DNA of 21,407 nt from contig DHDG01000007.1 in the NCBI GenBank assembly GCA_002399265.1, positions 1 through 21,407 of the forward strand, given 5' to 3'. The translations under genes and the position numbers were made by a program. Positions 6,693-14,691 of this stretch are shown one piece after another. Source of the DNA: Firmicutes bacterium UBA4882. Its GTDB lineage: Bacteria; Bacillota; UBA4882. Every line of letters begins with the position of its first letter. Position 1 is the stretch's first letter. The notes beneath the pieces were generated by a model. It ran no database searches. It worked only from the letters and a program-made list of their open reading frames with translations, and was not told the origin of the DNA.

Positions 6693-7620
6693 ACTTGCGC
6701 AGGGACAAGCCCAGGTTATCCAACTTCTGGTTGACTTCCTCCAAAGACTTGCGCCCCAGATTGCGTACTTTCATCATGTCCTCTTCTGTCTTACGCACTA
6801 ATTCTTCCACAGTATTGATGCCCGCACGTTTCAGACAATTGTAAGAGCGCACCGAAAGATCCAGCTCTTCAATAGTCATCTCAAGGACCTTATCCTTGGA
6901 CTCTTCCTCTTTTTCGACCATAATCTCGGCTTGACTTGCCTTGGAAGACATATTAACAAACAACATCAAATGCTCCGACATGATCTTGGCGGCCCAGCTG
7001 ACTGCCTCAATCGGATTAATTGTTCCATCTGTGAGAACTTCCAAGTTTAGCTTGTCGTAGTCGGTAATCTGGCCGACACGCGTGTTCTCAACGGTGTAAT
7101 TCACTTTGCGCACCGGAGAAAAAATCGAATCGATCGGAATCACGCCGATAATATTACCGGTGGAGTTACGATCGGCGGGAACATATCCGCGTCCATGATC
7201 CAGAGTGATTTCCATCGCCAGACGTCCACCAGCTGAAATAGTGGCAAGGTGCAAATCCTTATTAAGAATCTCAACATCCGGATCGGTCTGAATGTCACCG
7301 GCATGCACCGGTCCTTCTTCAGTGCGATCAATGCGGATCGTTCTCGGACCTTCACCATGCAGCTTGGCGCGCAGGCTTTTCAGGTTGAGGATAATATCAG
7401 TAGTATCTTCAACCACCCCTGGAATCGTAGAAAACTCATGCAGTACTCCTTCGATTTTAACTGAAGTCACCGCTATTCCTTGCAATGACGATAGGAGGAT
7501 GCGCCTTAAAGAGTTGCCGAGAGTCATCCCGTACCCGCGTTCTAATGGTTCAACGACAAAGCGACCATATTGATCAGTGACTTCGAGCGACTCAATTTTC
7601 GGCTTCTCAATTTCGATCAC
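6682..7620 (-). CDS. rpoA: DNA-directed RNA polymerase subunit alpha
   Basis: The alpha subunit nucleates RNA polymerase assembly and contacts upstream promoter DNA and activators. The 312-residue protein has the N-terminal dimerisation domain (about 1-228, with RGYGMTLGNSLRRILLSSL and NPIEAVSWAAKIM). An acidic linker (EKEEESKDK) follows, then the C-terminal DNA-binding domain (about 245-312, with LDLSVRSYNCLKRAGI and VRNLGRKSLEEV). The start is GTG at 7620 with GAGGAGG seven bases upstream. The final codons form the first unit of a short tandem repeat. Confidence 0.98.
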   Translation of the reverse strand: MIEIEKPKIESLEVTDQYGRFVVEPLERGYGMTLGNSLRRILLSSLQGIAVTSVKIEGVLHEFSTIPGVVEDTTDIILNLKSLRAKLHGEGPRTIRIDRTEEGPVHAGDIQTDPDVEILNKDLHLATISAGGRLAMEITLDHGRGYVPADRNSTGNIIGVIPIDSIFSPVRKVNYTVENTRVGQITDYDKLNLEVLTDGTINPIEAVSWAAKIMSEHLMLFVNMSSKASQAEIMVEKEEESKDKVLEMTIEELDLSVRSYNCLKRAGINTVEELVRKTEEDMMKVRNLGRKSLEEVNQKLDNLGLSLRKSDD

Positions 7621-7701
7621 TAAAAGCCCTCCTCTAGCCAGGTAATAACGATTTTATAGTATAACCGCCGCACGCATTTTTCTTACCAAATGCGCTAAAA
7701 A

Positions 7702-8328
7702 TTACCTGGAATACAACTCAACGATTAGATGTTCTTTGACAGGAACATCAATCTGCTCTCTGGCAGGCAGGTTTTTAACTTTCGCGGTCATAGTGTTGAG
7801 GTCCAGCTCCAGCCACTCAGGGACAGCCTTACCAGCAGCATTCTCGACCAACGCTTTTACGCGCGGAGAATCTGACTTGTTCTCAGCAATCTGAATGACA
7901 TCGCCAGCCTTCAGCTGATACGACGGAATATTAACTTTCTTACCATTCACGGCAAAGAATCCGTGACGGGCCATCTGACGTCCTTCATTGCGCGAAGAGC
8001 TCAGGCCCAGACGATAAATAACGTTATCCAAGCGAACTTCCAGCAGTTGCAAAAGCAATTCGCCGGTGACACCGTGTCCGCGTTCAGCCTCCTCGAAATA
8101 ATTATGGAACTGACGCTCGAGCAGACCGTACATACGACGCAGCTTTTGTTTTTCGCGCAACTGAATTCCGTATTCGCTTGCTTTCTTACGGCCTTGTCCG
8201 TGCTGGCCTGGAGGATAAGCCCGCTTGCCAACAGCACATTTCTCTGTATAGCAGCGATCGCCCTTTAAATAGAGCTTTTCACCCTCACGACGGCAAATGC
8301 GGCAGACAGAACCTGTATATCTTGCCAT
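7702..8328 (-). CDS. rpsD: 30S ribosomal protein S4 (zinc-binding form)
   Basis: S4 is a primary 16S-binding protein that starts small-subunit assembly. The 208-residue protein carries a Cys4 zinc finger near the N-terminus (C9, C12, C26, C31), the C+ variant. The S4 RNA-binding domain occupies about residues 98-160 (VRLDNVIYRLGLSSSR, then RHGFFAVNGKKVNIPSY). ATG start with GGAGGTG upstream. It sits between rpsK and rpoA as in other Firmicutes. No S4 leader is apparent in the 24-base gap before it. Confidence 0.98.
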   Translation of the reverse strand: MARYTGSVCRICRREGEKLYLKGDRCYTEKCAVGKRAYPPGQHGQGRKKASEYGIQLREKQKLRRMYGLLERQFHNYFEEAERGHGVTGELLLQLLEVRLDNVIYRLGLSSSRNEGRQMARHGFFAVNGKKVNIPSYQLKAGDVIQIAENKSDSPRVKALVENAAGKAVPEWLELDLNTMTAKVKNLPAREQIDVPVKEHLIVELYSR

Positions 8329-8352
8329 CTTGGAATCACACCTCCGGTATAA

Positions 8353-8751
8353 TCAGACTCTTCTGCGTTTAGGCGGACGGCAGCCGTTGTGCGGAATCGG
8401 AGTAACATCCTTAATCATGTTGACTTCGAGACCAGCTGCCTGCAAGGACCTAATGGCAGCTTCACGCCCTGAGCCGGGGCCTTTTACGAGAACTTCAATT
8501 TGACGCAATCCATGTTCCATAGCTGCTTTGGCAGCGGTTTCGGCAGCCATCTGGGCAGCATAAGGGGTGCTTTTCTTGGAGCCTTTGTATCCCATATGGC
8601 CTGATGTCGACCATGACAGCACATTGCCTTGAGTGTCGGTAATTGTAATAATGGTATTATTGAAAGTGGAACGAATGTGGGCAATGCCGCTCTCAACATT
8701 CTTGCGCTCTTTTCTCTTAACCCGTGCTCCTTTGCGAGGTTTAACCGGCAT
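8353..8751 (-). CDS. rpsK: 30S ribosomal protein S11
   Basis: S11 forms part of the small-subunit platform near the E site. The 132-residue protein shows the family landmarks GIAHIRSTFNNTIITITD, SAAGHMGYKGSKKSTPYAAQ in variant form (STSGHMGYKG), VLVKGPGSGREAAIR and DVTPIPHNGCRPPKRRRV at the C-terminus. The ATG is preceded by GGGGG nine bases away. It lies between rpsM and rpsD in the alpha block. Confidence 0.98.
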   Translation of the reverse strand: MPVKPRKGARVKRKERKNVESGIAHIRSTFNNTIITITDTQGNVLSWSTSGHMGYKGSKKSTPYAAQMAAETAAKAAMEHGLRQIEVLVKGPGSGREAAIRSLQAAGLEVNMIKDVTPIPHNGCRPPKRRRV

Positions 8752-8789
8752 TCTTTGGAACCCCCTTCTGTAAAAACTTAAGCCTGAAC

Positions 8790-9167
8790 TCAGACCTTCT
8801 TATGCTTAGCGCCAACTGCTGCCTTTTTAGGGCCTTTACGCGTACGTGCGTTGGTCCTGGTTCTTTGCCCGTTTACCGGAAGTCCGCGGCGGTGGCGCAG
8901 ACCACGGTAGGAGCCGATATCAATCAGGCGCTTAATGTTGGTGGTTTCCTCGCGTCTGAGATCGCCTTCTACTTTATAATCACGATCGATCACTTCACGC
9001 AGCCTGGTAATTTCATCTTCGGTCAGATCCCGCACTCTGGTATCCGGATTAACGCCGGTTTTTTGCAGAACCTCTTTCGAAGTGGTCAGTCCCAGTCCGA
9101 AAATATAGGTCAGCGCAATTTCAATGCGTTTCTCTCTCGGAAGGTCCACACCTGCAATACGTGCCAT
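8790..9167 (-). CDS. rpsM: 30S ribosomal protein S13
   Basis: S13 sits in the head of the small subunit and contacts P-site tRNA and L5 of the large subunit. The 125-residue protein begins ARIAGVDLPREKRIEIALTYIFG and has the conserved GSYRGLRHRRGLPVNGQRT region, with a basic tail ending RKGPKKAAVGAKHKKV. ATG start with AGGAGG upstream. It follows rpmJ by 21 bases. Confidence 0.98.
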   Translation of the reverse strand: MARIAGVDLPREKRIEIALTYIFGLGLTTSKEVLQKTGVNPDTRVRDLTEDEITRLREVIDRDYKVEGDLRREETTNIKRLIDIGSYRGLRHRRGLPVNGQRTRTNARTRKGPKKAAVGAKHKKV

Positions 9168-9188
9168 TATCTTCCCTCCTTCGGACGA

Positions 9189-9302
9189 TTAACCTTGTTT
9201 CTGTTTATGCTTGGGGTTAGTGCAGATGATCATGACCCGGCCATGTCTGCGAATAACCTTGCAATTTTCACAAATGGGTTTAACTGAAGGCCTTACCTTC
9301 AT
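9189..9302 (-). CDS. rpmJ: 50S ribosomal protein L36 (zinc form)
   Basis: This very short gene encodes 37 residues, beginning MKVRPSVKPICENC and ending CTNPKHKQKQG. C11, C14, C27 and H32 form the classic zinc-ribbon of C+ L36, a late-assembly large-subunit protein. ATG at 9302 with AAGGAGG closely upstream; TAA stop at 9189-9191. It lies between infA and rpsM, its normal place. Confidence 0.97.
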   Translation of the reverse strand: MKVRPSVKPICENCKVIRRHGRVMIICTNPKHKQKQG

Positions 9303-9318
9303 GACAGTGCCTCCTTCC

Positions 9319-9537
9319 CTATCTTAAGCGATAGGTGATTCTCCCGCGGCTCAGATCATATGCTGATAATTCAACAGTAACCCGGTCACCCGGGAGTATT
9401 TTAATAAAGTTCATGCGCACTTTGCCTGATATGTGCGCCAATACACGATGACCGTTTTCCAACTCCACGCGGAACATCGCATTGGGCAGCGCTTCCAACA
9501 CACGACCTTCAACCTCAATGACATCTTGTTTACCCAA
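9319..9537 (-). CDS. infA: Translation initiation factor IF-1
   Basis: IF-1 binds the A site of the small subunit during initiation. The TTG at 9537 gives exactly 72 residues, the standard length, starting GKQDVIEVEGRVLEALPNAMF and containing NGHRVLAHISGKVRMNFI and GDRVTVELSAYDLSRGRITY (an S1/OB fold). A G-rich ribosome binding site lies just upstream. A longer in-frame reading to an ATG at 9780 is rejected because it is antisense of nothing related and runs through the KOW gene. The first codons overlap the stop of the KOW gene by eight bases, so translation is probably coupled. Confidence 0.96.
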   Translation of the reverse strand: MGKQDVIEVEGRVLEALPNAMFRVELENGHRVLAHISGKVRMNFIKILPGDRVTVELSAYDLSRGRITYRLR

Positions 9538-9832
9538 GCATCTGTTCCCCCCTTTCCCTCTCTTTCCTAAGCCCCTCAAGGGCTTGGCGCACTTCCTCAT
9601 TGCCGACATGGATTCCCTTTTCAATCTTAGCGGCAATTTCTGCGGCGATTTCCTGGCATAAATCAATATGCTGGACTTTTTTCTTTTTGGGATTGCCGAC
9701 GGGACGATAATTGCCGTCAGTAACCAGTACCGTTTTATAATCCAGCAAGCGATATACCAAATATTCGCGACCTCGATCACGACCAGCTTTGGAGATTACC
9801 TTCTGGCCGATCTGAACAGGTCTGGCCGACAT
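9530..9832 (-). CDS. KOW domain RNA-binding protein (L14e/L27e-like)
   Basis: This 100-residue protein carries a KOW-type N-terminus (IGQKVISKAGRDRGREYLV, about residues 8-26). A short basic stretch (NPKKKKVQHI) and a helical, charged C-terminus (about 60-100) follow. Clostridial genomes often hold such a gene beside infA; it is described as similar to archaeal/eukaryotic L14e, and a ribosome-linked or RNA-binding role is presumed. I chose the ATG at 9832, with GGGGGG ten bases upstream, over the ATG at 9850. Its end overlaps infA by eight bases. The usual upstream neighbour map is missing. Confidence 0.85.
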   Translation of the reverse strand: MSARPVQIGQKVISKAGRDRGREYLVYRLLDYKTVLVTDGNYRPVGNPKKKKVQHIDLCQEIAAEIAAKIEKGIHVGNEEVRQALEGLRKERERGEQMLG

Positions 9833-9940
9833 ATCAGTTCTTCCCCCCATAGGCCGTCCCTACGTTCCTCCGGTGAGAATCTCAGGTTCGCCGTCGGTTG
9901 AGTATCTGATTTTATTCAAAGCACGCGGTCAGAGAGGCAT

Positions 9941-10582
9941 CTACTGCAGGAACTGGCGCAGACAAGCATAGACTTCTGCCACCGACTTGCCGCCGTCAAA
10001 TTCCCTCAGAATCCCCTTGCGGGTATAAAATTCTTTCAGAGGTTCCGTCTGCTTGCGATACACTTTGATGCGCTCCAAAATGGTCTCCGGCTGATCGTCG
10101 CTGCGATGAATCAGTGCGCCGGAACAAATATCGCAGCAACCATTACTTTTCGGCGGCTTATTCTTTAAATGATAGATTGCCCCGCAGGAACAGCAAACCC
10201 GCCTGCCGGACAGGCGCTCTACAATTATATCATCAGAAGCTTCAATATCAAAGACCAAAGAAAGCGATCGTCCTGTTTTGGCAAGGTAGTCATCGAAAAA
10301 TACTGCCTGATCCAACGTACGCGGAAAGCCATCCATCAAAAACCGCTCTCTGGTGTCTTCCGCGCTGAGACGATCAGCAACCATTGCATTCGTCAATTCA
10401 TCCGGAACTAGCAGGCCTTGCTCCATGTATTGCTTCGCTTTTATGCCCAGTGCACTTTCCTGCTTAACAGCAGCGCGGAGAATGTCACCGGTCGAAATGT
10501 GGGGATATCCAAACTCCCTGGCAACCAGTTCCGCCTGCGAACCTTTCCCGGCACCCGGAGGACCTAAAAGCACAAAATACAC
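9941..10582 (-). CDS. adk: Adenylate kinase (zinc LID form)
   Basis: This cytosolic enzyme catalyses ATP + AMP to 2 ADP. The 213-residue protein shows the P-loop GPPGAGKG (7-14), the AMP-site stretch HISTGDILR (28-36) and DGFPRT (84-89). The long LID domain carries C130-x2-C133 and C150-x2-C153, the four-cysteine zinc site of Gram-positive enzymes. The start is GTG at 10582 with a modest G-rich ribosome binding site, 13 bases after secY. The following 108 bases to the KOW gene hold no recognisable gene. Confidence 0.97.
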   Translation of the reverse strand: MYFVLLGPPGAGKGSQAELVAREFGYPHISTGDILRAAVKQESALGIKAKQYMEQGLLVPDELTNAMVADRLSAEDTRERFLMDGFPRTLDQAVFFDDYLAKTGRSLSLVFDIEASDDIIVERLSGRRVCCSCGAIYHLKNKPPKSNGCCDICSGALIHRSDDQPETILERIKVYRKQTEPLKEFYTRKGILREFDGGKSVAEVYACLRQFLQ

Positions 10583-10595
10583 CGCGCTTCGCCCC

Positions 10596-11855
10596 CTACT
10601 TTAAAAATCCTTCGTATTGACGCATCAACAGCTGTGCTTCGATCTGTTTCATCGTGTCCAGAGCAACACCGACGACGATGATCAGTCCAGTGCCGCCAAA
10701 CGCGCCACCGAAGAGTGCCGGTATTCCGACAAAACTCAGCACGTTAGGCAGAACCGCGACTGCGGTCAGGAACAATGCTCCGACAAATGTTACGCGTGTT
10801 AGTACCTTTTCCAGATAATCCGAAGTGGGTTTGCCGGGGCGAATGCCAGGCACAAATCCGCCATACTTCTTCATATTATCGGCGACTTCAACGGAGTTGA
10901 AAGTGACTGCCGTATAGAAAAAGGTAAAAACAAACGTCAAAATCGCATACAAAAGCTGATACGGTATCGAGGTATAGCCCAGATGTTCGACGATCCATGT
11001 CGCCCAAGGAGCGTCCCCAAAGAAACTGGCAATTGTAATTGGGAAGGCCAGCAAGGATGATGCAAAAATAACTGGGATGACACCAGCTTGGTTTACTTTC
11101 ATCGGCAGGTGCGTGGTCTGACCGCCGTACATCCGGCGTCCAACCACTCTTTTCGCATATTGAACCGGTACGCGACGTTCCCCTTGTGTTCCCATGACGA
11201 TACCGGCAATAATGACGAGCGATAGCACCAACGAAAGCAGGAACAGAAGCGGATTCAGACCGCCTTCGCCAACACTGAGAACCGTTTGTCTGAGCGATGG
11301 GATCAATCGGGAAACAATACCCACAAAGATGAGCAACGAAATGCCGTTTCCAATACCCACTTCGGTGATTTTCTCGCCGAGCCACATTGAAAACATACTG
11401 CCGGCAGTGAAGACCAAGATGATCAAAGGAATATAGGAGTTGCTGATAATGGCACTCCTAAAACCTGCAACCAGCGCCCAAGCCTGAAACGCCGCCAACA
11501 CAATCGTGGCATAGCGTTGGTACTGAGACAGCTTTTTGCGGCCTTCGTCGCCACCGTCTTTTTGCATGCGCTCTAAAGCGGGAATAACCATCACCAGCAA
11601 CTGAAAGATAATCGAGGCGGTAATGTACGGCCCGACATTCAGTGCAAGGATGGTCATGTTACTAAGATTGCCTCCAGCAAACATGTCGACAAGGTTCAGC
11701 AACCCGCCGACACCGCCAAGATCTATCCGCGTAACATCAATACCTGGAGCAGGAATGTGCGAACCTAATCGGTATATACCCAAAAGCAGCAGAGTCATCA
11801 ACAATTTTTTGCGAAGATCCGGCAGCTTCCAGGCTGTCCGCAGCGATTGAAACAA
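10596..11855 (-). CDS. secY: Preprotein translocase subunit SecY
   Basis: SecY is the membrane channel of the general secretion pathway. The 419-residue protein has about ten hydrophobic segments. Landmarks are LGIYRLGSHIPAPGID in the first, NVGPYITASIIFQLL in the second, the GERRVPVQYAKRVVGRR cytosolic loop, NQAGVIPVIFASSLL, and NMKKYGGFVPGIRPGKPT before the last two segments. The start is TTG at 11855, directly abutting the rplO stop TAA; AGAGGTGA lies five bases upstream inside rplO, so translation is coupled. It lies between rplO and adk as usual. Confidence 0.97.
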   Translation of the reverse strand: MFQSLRTAWKLPDLRKKLLMTLLLLGIYRLGSHIPAPGIDVTRIDLGGVGGLLNLVDMFAGGNLSNMTILALNVGPYITASIIFQLLVMVIPALERMQKDGGDEGRKKLSQYQRYATIVLAAFQAWALVAGFRSAIISNSYIPLIILVFTAGSMFSMWLGEKITEVGIGNGISLLIFVGIVSRLIPSLRQTVLSVGEGGLNPLLFLLSLVLSLVIIAGIVMGTQGERRVPVQYAKRVVGRRMYGGQTTHLPMKVNQAGVIPVIFASSLLAFPITIASFFGDAPWATWIVEHLGYTSIPYQLLYAILTFVFTFFYTAVTFNSVEVADNMKKYGGFVPGIRPGKPTSDYLEKVLTRVTFVGALFLTAVAVLPNVLSFVGIPALFGGAFGGTGLIIVVGVALDTMKQIEAQLLMRQYEGFLK

Positions 11856-12296
11856 TTATATCACCTCTGCTTTACCGCCGGCCGCTTCTATCTTCTCCAC
11901 AGCCGACTTTGTATACCGATGTGCCTTAACATTGAGCTTACGGGTCAGCTCGCCGTTGCCCATCACTTTTAGGCCATCCCCCAAAGATTTGATCATGCCC
12001 TGTTCTTTCAGCACTTCAGGAGTTATTTCGGTTCCGTCAGCAAAAATGTTCAGCCGCTCAACATTAATCACGGTGTACTCTTTGCGGAAATGATTCGTAA
12101 ATCCGCGCTTCGGCAGACGTCTTTGCAGCGGAGTCTGTCCGCCTTCAAACGCCGGCCCCTTGACACCACCTGAACGGGCCTTCTGACCTTTATGACCTTT
12201 ACCGGCTGTCTTGCCAAGACCGGAGCCAATCCCCCGTCCGGTTCTCTTCGGATAATGCTTGGAACCTTCAGCGGGTTGCAGTTCATGTACTTTCAC
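11856..12296 (-). CDS. rplO: 50S ribosomal protein L15
   Basis: L15 is an early-to-mid assembly protein of the large subunit. The 146-residue protein has the extended Gly/Arg-rich N-terminus (RTGRGIGSGLGKTAGKGHKG) and the basic stretch QTPLQRRLPKRGFTN. A globular C-terminal domain ends AVEKIEAAGGKAEVI. The start is GTG at 12296 with GGAGGTGG upstream. Its stop touches the secY start with no gap. Confidence 0.98.
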   Translation of the reverse strand: MKVHELQPAEGSKHYPKRTGRGIGSGLGKTAGKGHKGQKARSGGVKGPAFEGGQTPLQRRLPKRGFTNHFRKEYTVINVERLNIFADGTEITPEVLKEQGMIKSLGDGLKVMGNGELTRKLNVKAHRYTKSAVEKIEAAGGKAEVI

Positions 12297-12326
12297 TAAA
12301 ATCCACCTCCCTCTTTGCGATGGAGA

Positions 12327-12527
12327 TTATTCGGTTACTTCTACCAGATGGCGGACTTTATCGATCATACCGCGAATAACGGGATTATCGTCATGTTCCA
12401 CGGTCTGGTTCAGACGGCGCAAACCCAGAGCGACCACAGTCGCTTTTTGATCAGCAGCAAATCCTATGGCGCTGCGTTTCAGGGTGACCGAAATTTTCTT
12501 ACCAGTTTTCTTTTTGCGTGGTGGCAT
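12327..12527 (-). CDS. rpmD: 50S ribosomal protein L30
   Basis: This 66-residue protein is slightly longer than the usual 58-60 because of a Lys-rich start (PPRKKKTGKK). The core is typical: SVTLKRSAIGFAADQKATVVALGLRRLNQTV, then NPVIRGMIDKVRHLVEV. The ATG at 12527 has GGAGG upstream, and no better internal start exists. It lies between rpsE and rplO. Confidence 0.96.
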   Translation of the reverse strand: MPPRKKKTGKKISVTLKRSAIGFAADQKATVVALGLRRLNQTVEHDDNPVIRGMIDKVRHLVEVTE

Positions 12528-12540
12528 TCTGCATTACCTC

Positions 12541-13041
12541 CTAGCCGAGGAGTTCGGCAACATCCTTGCCGCGCATCCGGGCGACCTCTTCCGCCTTCTT
12601 CAGGCTCTTGAGACCTGTTATGGTGGCGTTCACCATATTGATGGGATTGGCGGATCCCAATGATTTCGTAAGGATGTTTCTATATCCTGCCGCTTCCAAT
12701 ACGGCACGAACTGGTCCGCCGGCAATCACTCCGGTACCTTCTGCCGCTGGTTTCAAAAGGACGGCTCCGGCACCGAAGCGCCCAATTGTCTCATGCGGAA
12801 TAGAAGATTTTACGATCGGAGCCTCAAACATATTCTTCTTGGCGTCTTCAACGCCTTTACGAATGGCTTCGGGCACCTCGGCGGCTTTCCCCAAACCGGC
12901 GCCTACGTTACCCTGACCGTCCCCGACCACTACGAGAGCGCTGAAACTGAAACGGCGTCCGCCTTTGACGACTTTCGCCACGCGATTAATGTGCACAACT
13001 TTCTCAATCAGTTCGGCTCCGGTCGATTCAGAACGTTTCAA
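12541..13041 (-). CDS. rpsE: 30S ribosomal protein S5
   Basis: S5 lines the mRNA entry region and affects decoding accuracy. The 166-residue protein contains the double-stranded RNA-binding-like N-terminal domain (VVHINRVAKVVKGGRRFSF, then VVGDGQGNVGAGLGKA). The C-terminal domain includes GTGVIAGGPVRAVLEAAG and SLGSANPINMVNAT. The start is TTG at 13041 with AGGAGG seven bases upstream. No nearby ATG gives a complete protein. Confidence 0.97.
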   Translation of the reverse strand: MKRSESTGAELIEKVVHINRVAKVVKGGRRFSFSALVVVGDGQGNVGAGLGKAAEVPEAIRKGVEDAKKNMFEAPIVKSSIPHETIGRFGAGAVLLKPAAEGTGVIAGGPVRAVLEAAGYRNILTKSLGSANPINMVNATITGLKSLKKAEEVARMRGKDVAELLG

Positions 13042-13058
13042 GCCTTTCCCTCCTTTGC

Positions 13059-13430
13059 CTAAAACTCAAGGCCTGCTTCGCGAGCAGCCTCAGCCAGAGC
13101 GGAGACCCGCCCATGGTAAATGTGACCGCCGCGATCAAAAATTACTGACTTGATTCCTTGTTCCTGAGCACGTTTGGCAATGGCACTGCCAACCTCTTTG
13201 GCTGCAGCAATATTGCCGCCATGACCGCCGACTTTGCCCTTGATATCTCCGTCCAGGGTGGAAGCGGTTGCCAAGGTCGTGCCTTTTTGATCATCAATGA
13301 TCTGCGCGTAAATGTGGTTGATACTTCTGAAAACAGCCAAACGGGGCCTTTCAGCAGTACCGAATACCTTTTTGCGGATACGCAGATGCCGTTTTCTGCG
13401 GCTGGCTTTGCGATCAGTACGCGTAATCAT
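13059..13430 (-). CDS. rplR: 50S ribosomal protein L18
   Basis: L18 binds 5S rRNA with L5. The ATG at 13430, with AGGTG five bases upstream, gives 123 residues starting ITRTDRKASRRKRHLRIRKK. The core has RPRLAVFRSINHIYAQIIDD and the C-terminus KSVIFDRGGHIYHGRVSALAEAAREAGLEF. An in-frame GTG at 13448 has no good ribosome binding site and is rejected. Confidence 0.97.
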   Translation of the reverse strand: MITRTDRKASRRKRHLRIRKKVFGTAERPRLAVFRSINHIYAQIIDDQKGTTLATASTLDGDIKGKVGGHGGNIAAAKEVGSAIAKRAQEQGIKSVIFDRGGHIYHGRVSALAEAAREAGLEF

Positions 13431-13490
13431 GATTGCACCTCTCTTCACCGGGAGAGTGCCCGCCTGCCCGGACCGCCCTCCCTGTATACT

Positions 13491-14030
13491 TTACTTTTTA
13501 CCCGTCTTGCCTGCCTTACGCTTGATCTTCTCGCCTTCGTACCGCACACCTTTGCCAAGATACGGCTCTGGTGGACGCTTAGCGCGAATGTCGGAGGCCA
13601 CTTGGCCAACCAGTTCTTTATCAATGCCGCGGACGGTAATACGAGTCGGAGCTGGGACATCGAACTCGATCCCCGTTGGTGGATCGAATTCCACCGGATG
13701 CGAAAACCCGAGATTTAAGACGAGCTTATTGCCCTGCTTGGCGGCGCGGTAACCGACGCCGCTGATCTCAAGGTTTTTGGAAAAACCCTTAGTCACTCCG
13801 TCTACCATATTGGCCAGCAAAGTGCGGGTTAAACCGTGCAATGACCGGCTCAATTTCTCGTCATCGGGCCTCTTGACAATCAGTTCTTCCTTGTTCTTTT
13901 CCACAATCATCAAGTCGTGAAAAGTACGGGAGAGCTCGCCTTTGGGCCCTTTAACTTTAACCAGACTGCCCTGGATGTCAACATTGACTCCGGACGGTAT
14001 GGCGATTTCTTTTTTCCCGATACGTGACAC
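13491..14030 (-). CDS. rplF: 50S ribosomal protein L6
   Basis: L6 lies near the factor-binding region of the large subunit. The 179-residue protein has the usual tandem-repeat architecture, with SRIGKKEIAIPSGV at the start, VKGPKGELSRTF, and the C-terminal PPEPYLGKGVRYEGEKIKRKAGKTGKK. The start is GTG at 14030 with GAGGTG upstream. A 60-base spacer separates it from rplR. Confidence 0.98.
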   Translation of the reverse strand: MSRIGKKEIAIPSGVNVDIQGSLVKVKGPKGELSRTFHDLMIVEKNKEELIVKRPDDEKLSRSLHGLTRTLLANMVDGVTKGFSKNLEISGVGYRAAKQGNKLVLNLGFSHPVEFDPPTGIEFDVPAPTRITVRGIDKELVGQVASDIRAKRPPEPYLGKGVRYEGEKIKRKAGKTGKK

Positions 14031-14047
14031 TTTTTGGCACCTCGCTT

Positions 14048-14446
14048 TTACCAGACGTAGCAGAGCACTTCTCCGCCAATACCTTCCTGACGGGCTGCTT
14101 TATCTGACATAATCCCATGGGATGTAGACAGGACGGCGATACCCAAACCACCCAGAACTTTCGGTATCTGATGCTTTTGAGCATATATCCGCAGACCGGG
14201 ACGGCTGATTCTCTTCAGACCTGTAATAACTCTTTCCCGGCCAGGTCCGTATTTTAAATACAAACGGATGATTCCCTGCTTGCCATCGTTCACTTGCTCG
14301 TAATCGTCCACATAACCCTCTTCTTTGAGAATACGGGCGAGTTCGCTCTTAATTGTCGAAGCGGGAACTTCAACCACTTTATCACGAACAATGTTAGCGT
14401 TACGAATACGGGTGAGCATATCAGCGATGGGATCGGTCATCACCAT
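14048..14446 (-). CDS. rpsH: 30S ribosomal protein S8
   Basis: S8 binds the central domain of 16S rRNA and in many bacteria represses the spc operon. The 132-residue protein begins VMTDPIADMLTRIRNAN and shows GIIRLYLKYG, ISRPGLRIYA and the C-terminal LGGLGIAVLSTSHGIMSDKAARQEGIGGEVLCYVW. ATG start with GGGGG eight bases upstream. It lies between rpsN and rplF. Confidence 0.98.
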   Translation of the reverse strand: MVMTDPIADMLTRIRNANIVRDKVVEVPASTIKSELARILKEEGYVDDYEQVNDGKQGIIRLYLKYGPGRERVITGLKRISRPGLRIYAQKHQIPKVLGGLGIAVLSTSHGIMSDKAARQEGIGGEVLCYVW

Positions 14447-14470
14447 GCGACTAACCCCCTTCCAATGAGC

Positions 14471-14656
14471 TTACCAGCTGGCCTTGGTGACACCAGGTAT
14501 TTCACCACGGTGCGCCAGGTCACGGAAGCATATACGGCACATGCCGAATTTACGAAGATATCCACGCGGACGTCCGCAAATCTTGCAGCGGTTATGGGAA
14601 CGTACCTTAAATTTCGGCGGCCGCTGGGATTTCAGGATCATTGAGAGTTTCGCCAA
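14471..14656 (-). CDS. rpsN: 30S ribosomal protein S14, zinc type
   Basis: This 61-residue protein is the short type Z form of S14. C24-x2-C27 and C40-x2-C43 form the zinc-ribbon, and the C-terminus AHRGEIPGVTKASW is typical. The start is TTG at 14656 with AGGAGG nine bases upstream. S14 sits in the head of the small subunit. Its place between rplE and rpsH is normal. Confidence 0.98.
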   Translation of the reverse strand: MAKLSMILKSQRPPKFKVRSHNRCKICGRPRGYLRKFGMCRICFRDLAHRGEIPGVTKASW

Positions 14657-14691
14657 AACAAATTCCCTCCTTTGCCTGTATGGCTCCCTAT

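Noticed and set aside
7621..7701. AT-rich TATACTATAAAAT stretch upstream of rpoA as a promoter
   Set aside because: -10-like hexamers are present but no -35 box lies at the right spacing; read-through from rpsD is sufficient.
9538..9780. Upstream in-frame extension of infA to 153 residues
   Set aside because: The added residues overlap the KOW gene in another frame and IF-1 is a fixed 72-residue protein.
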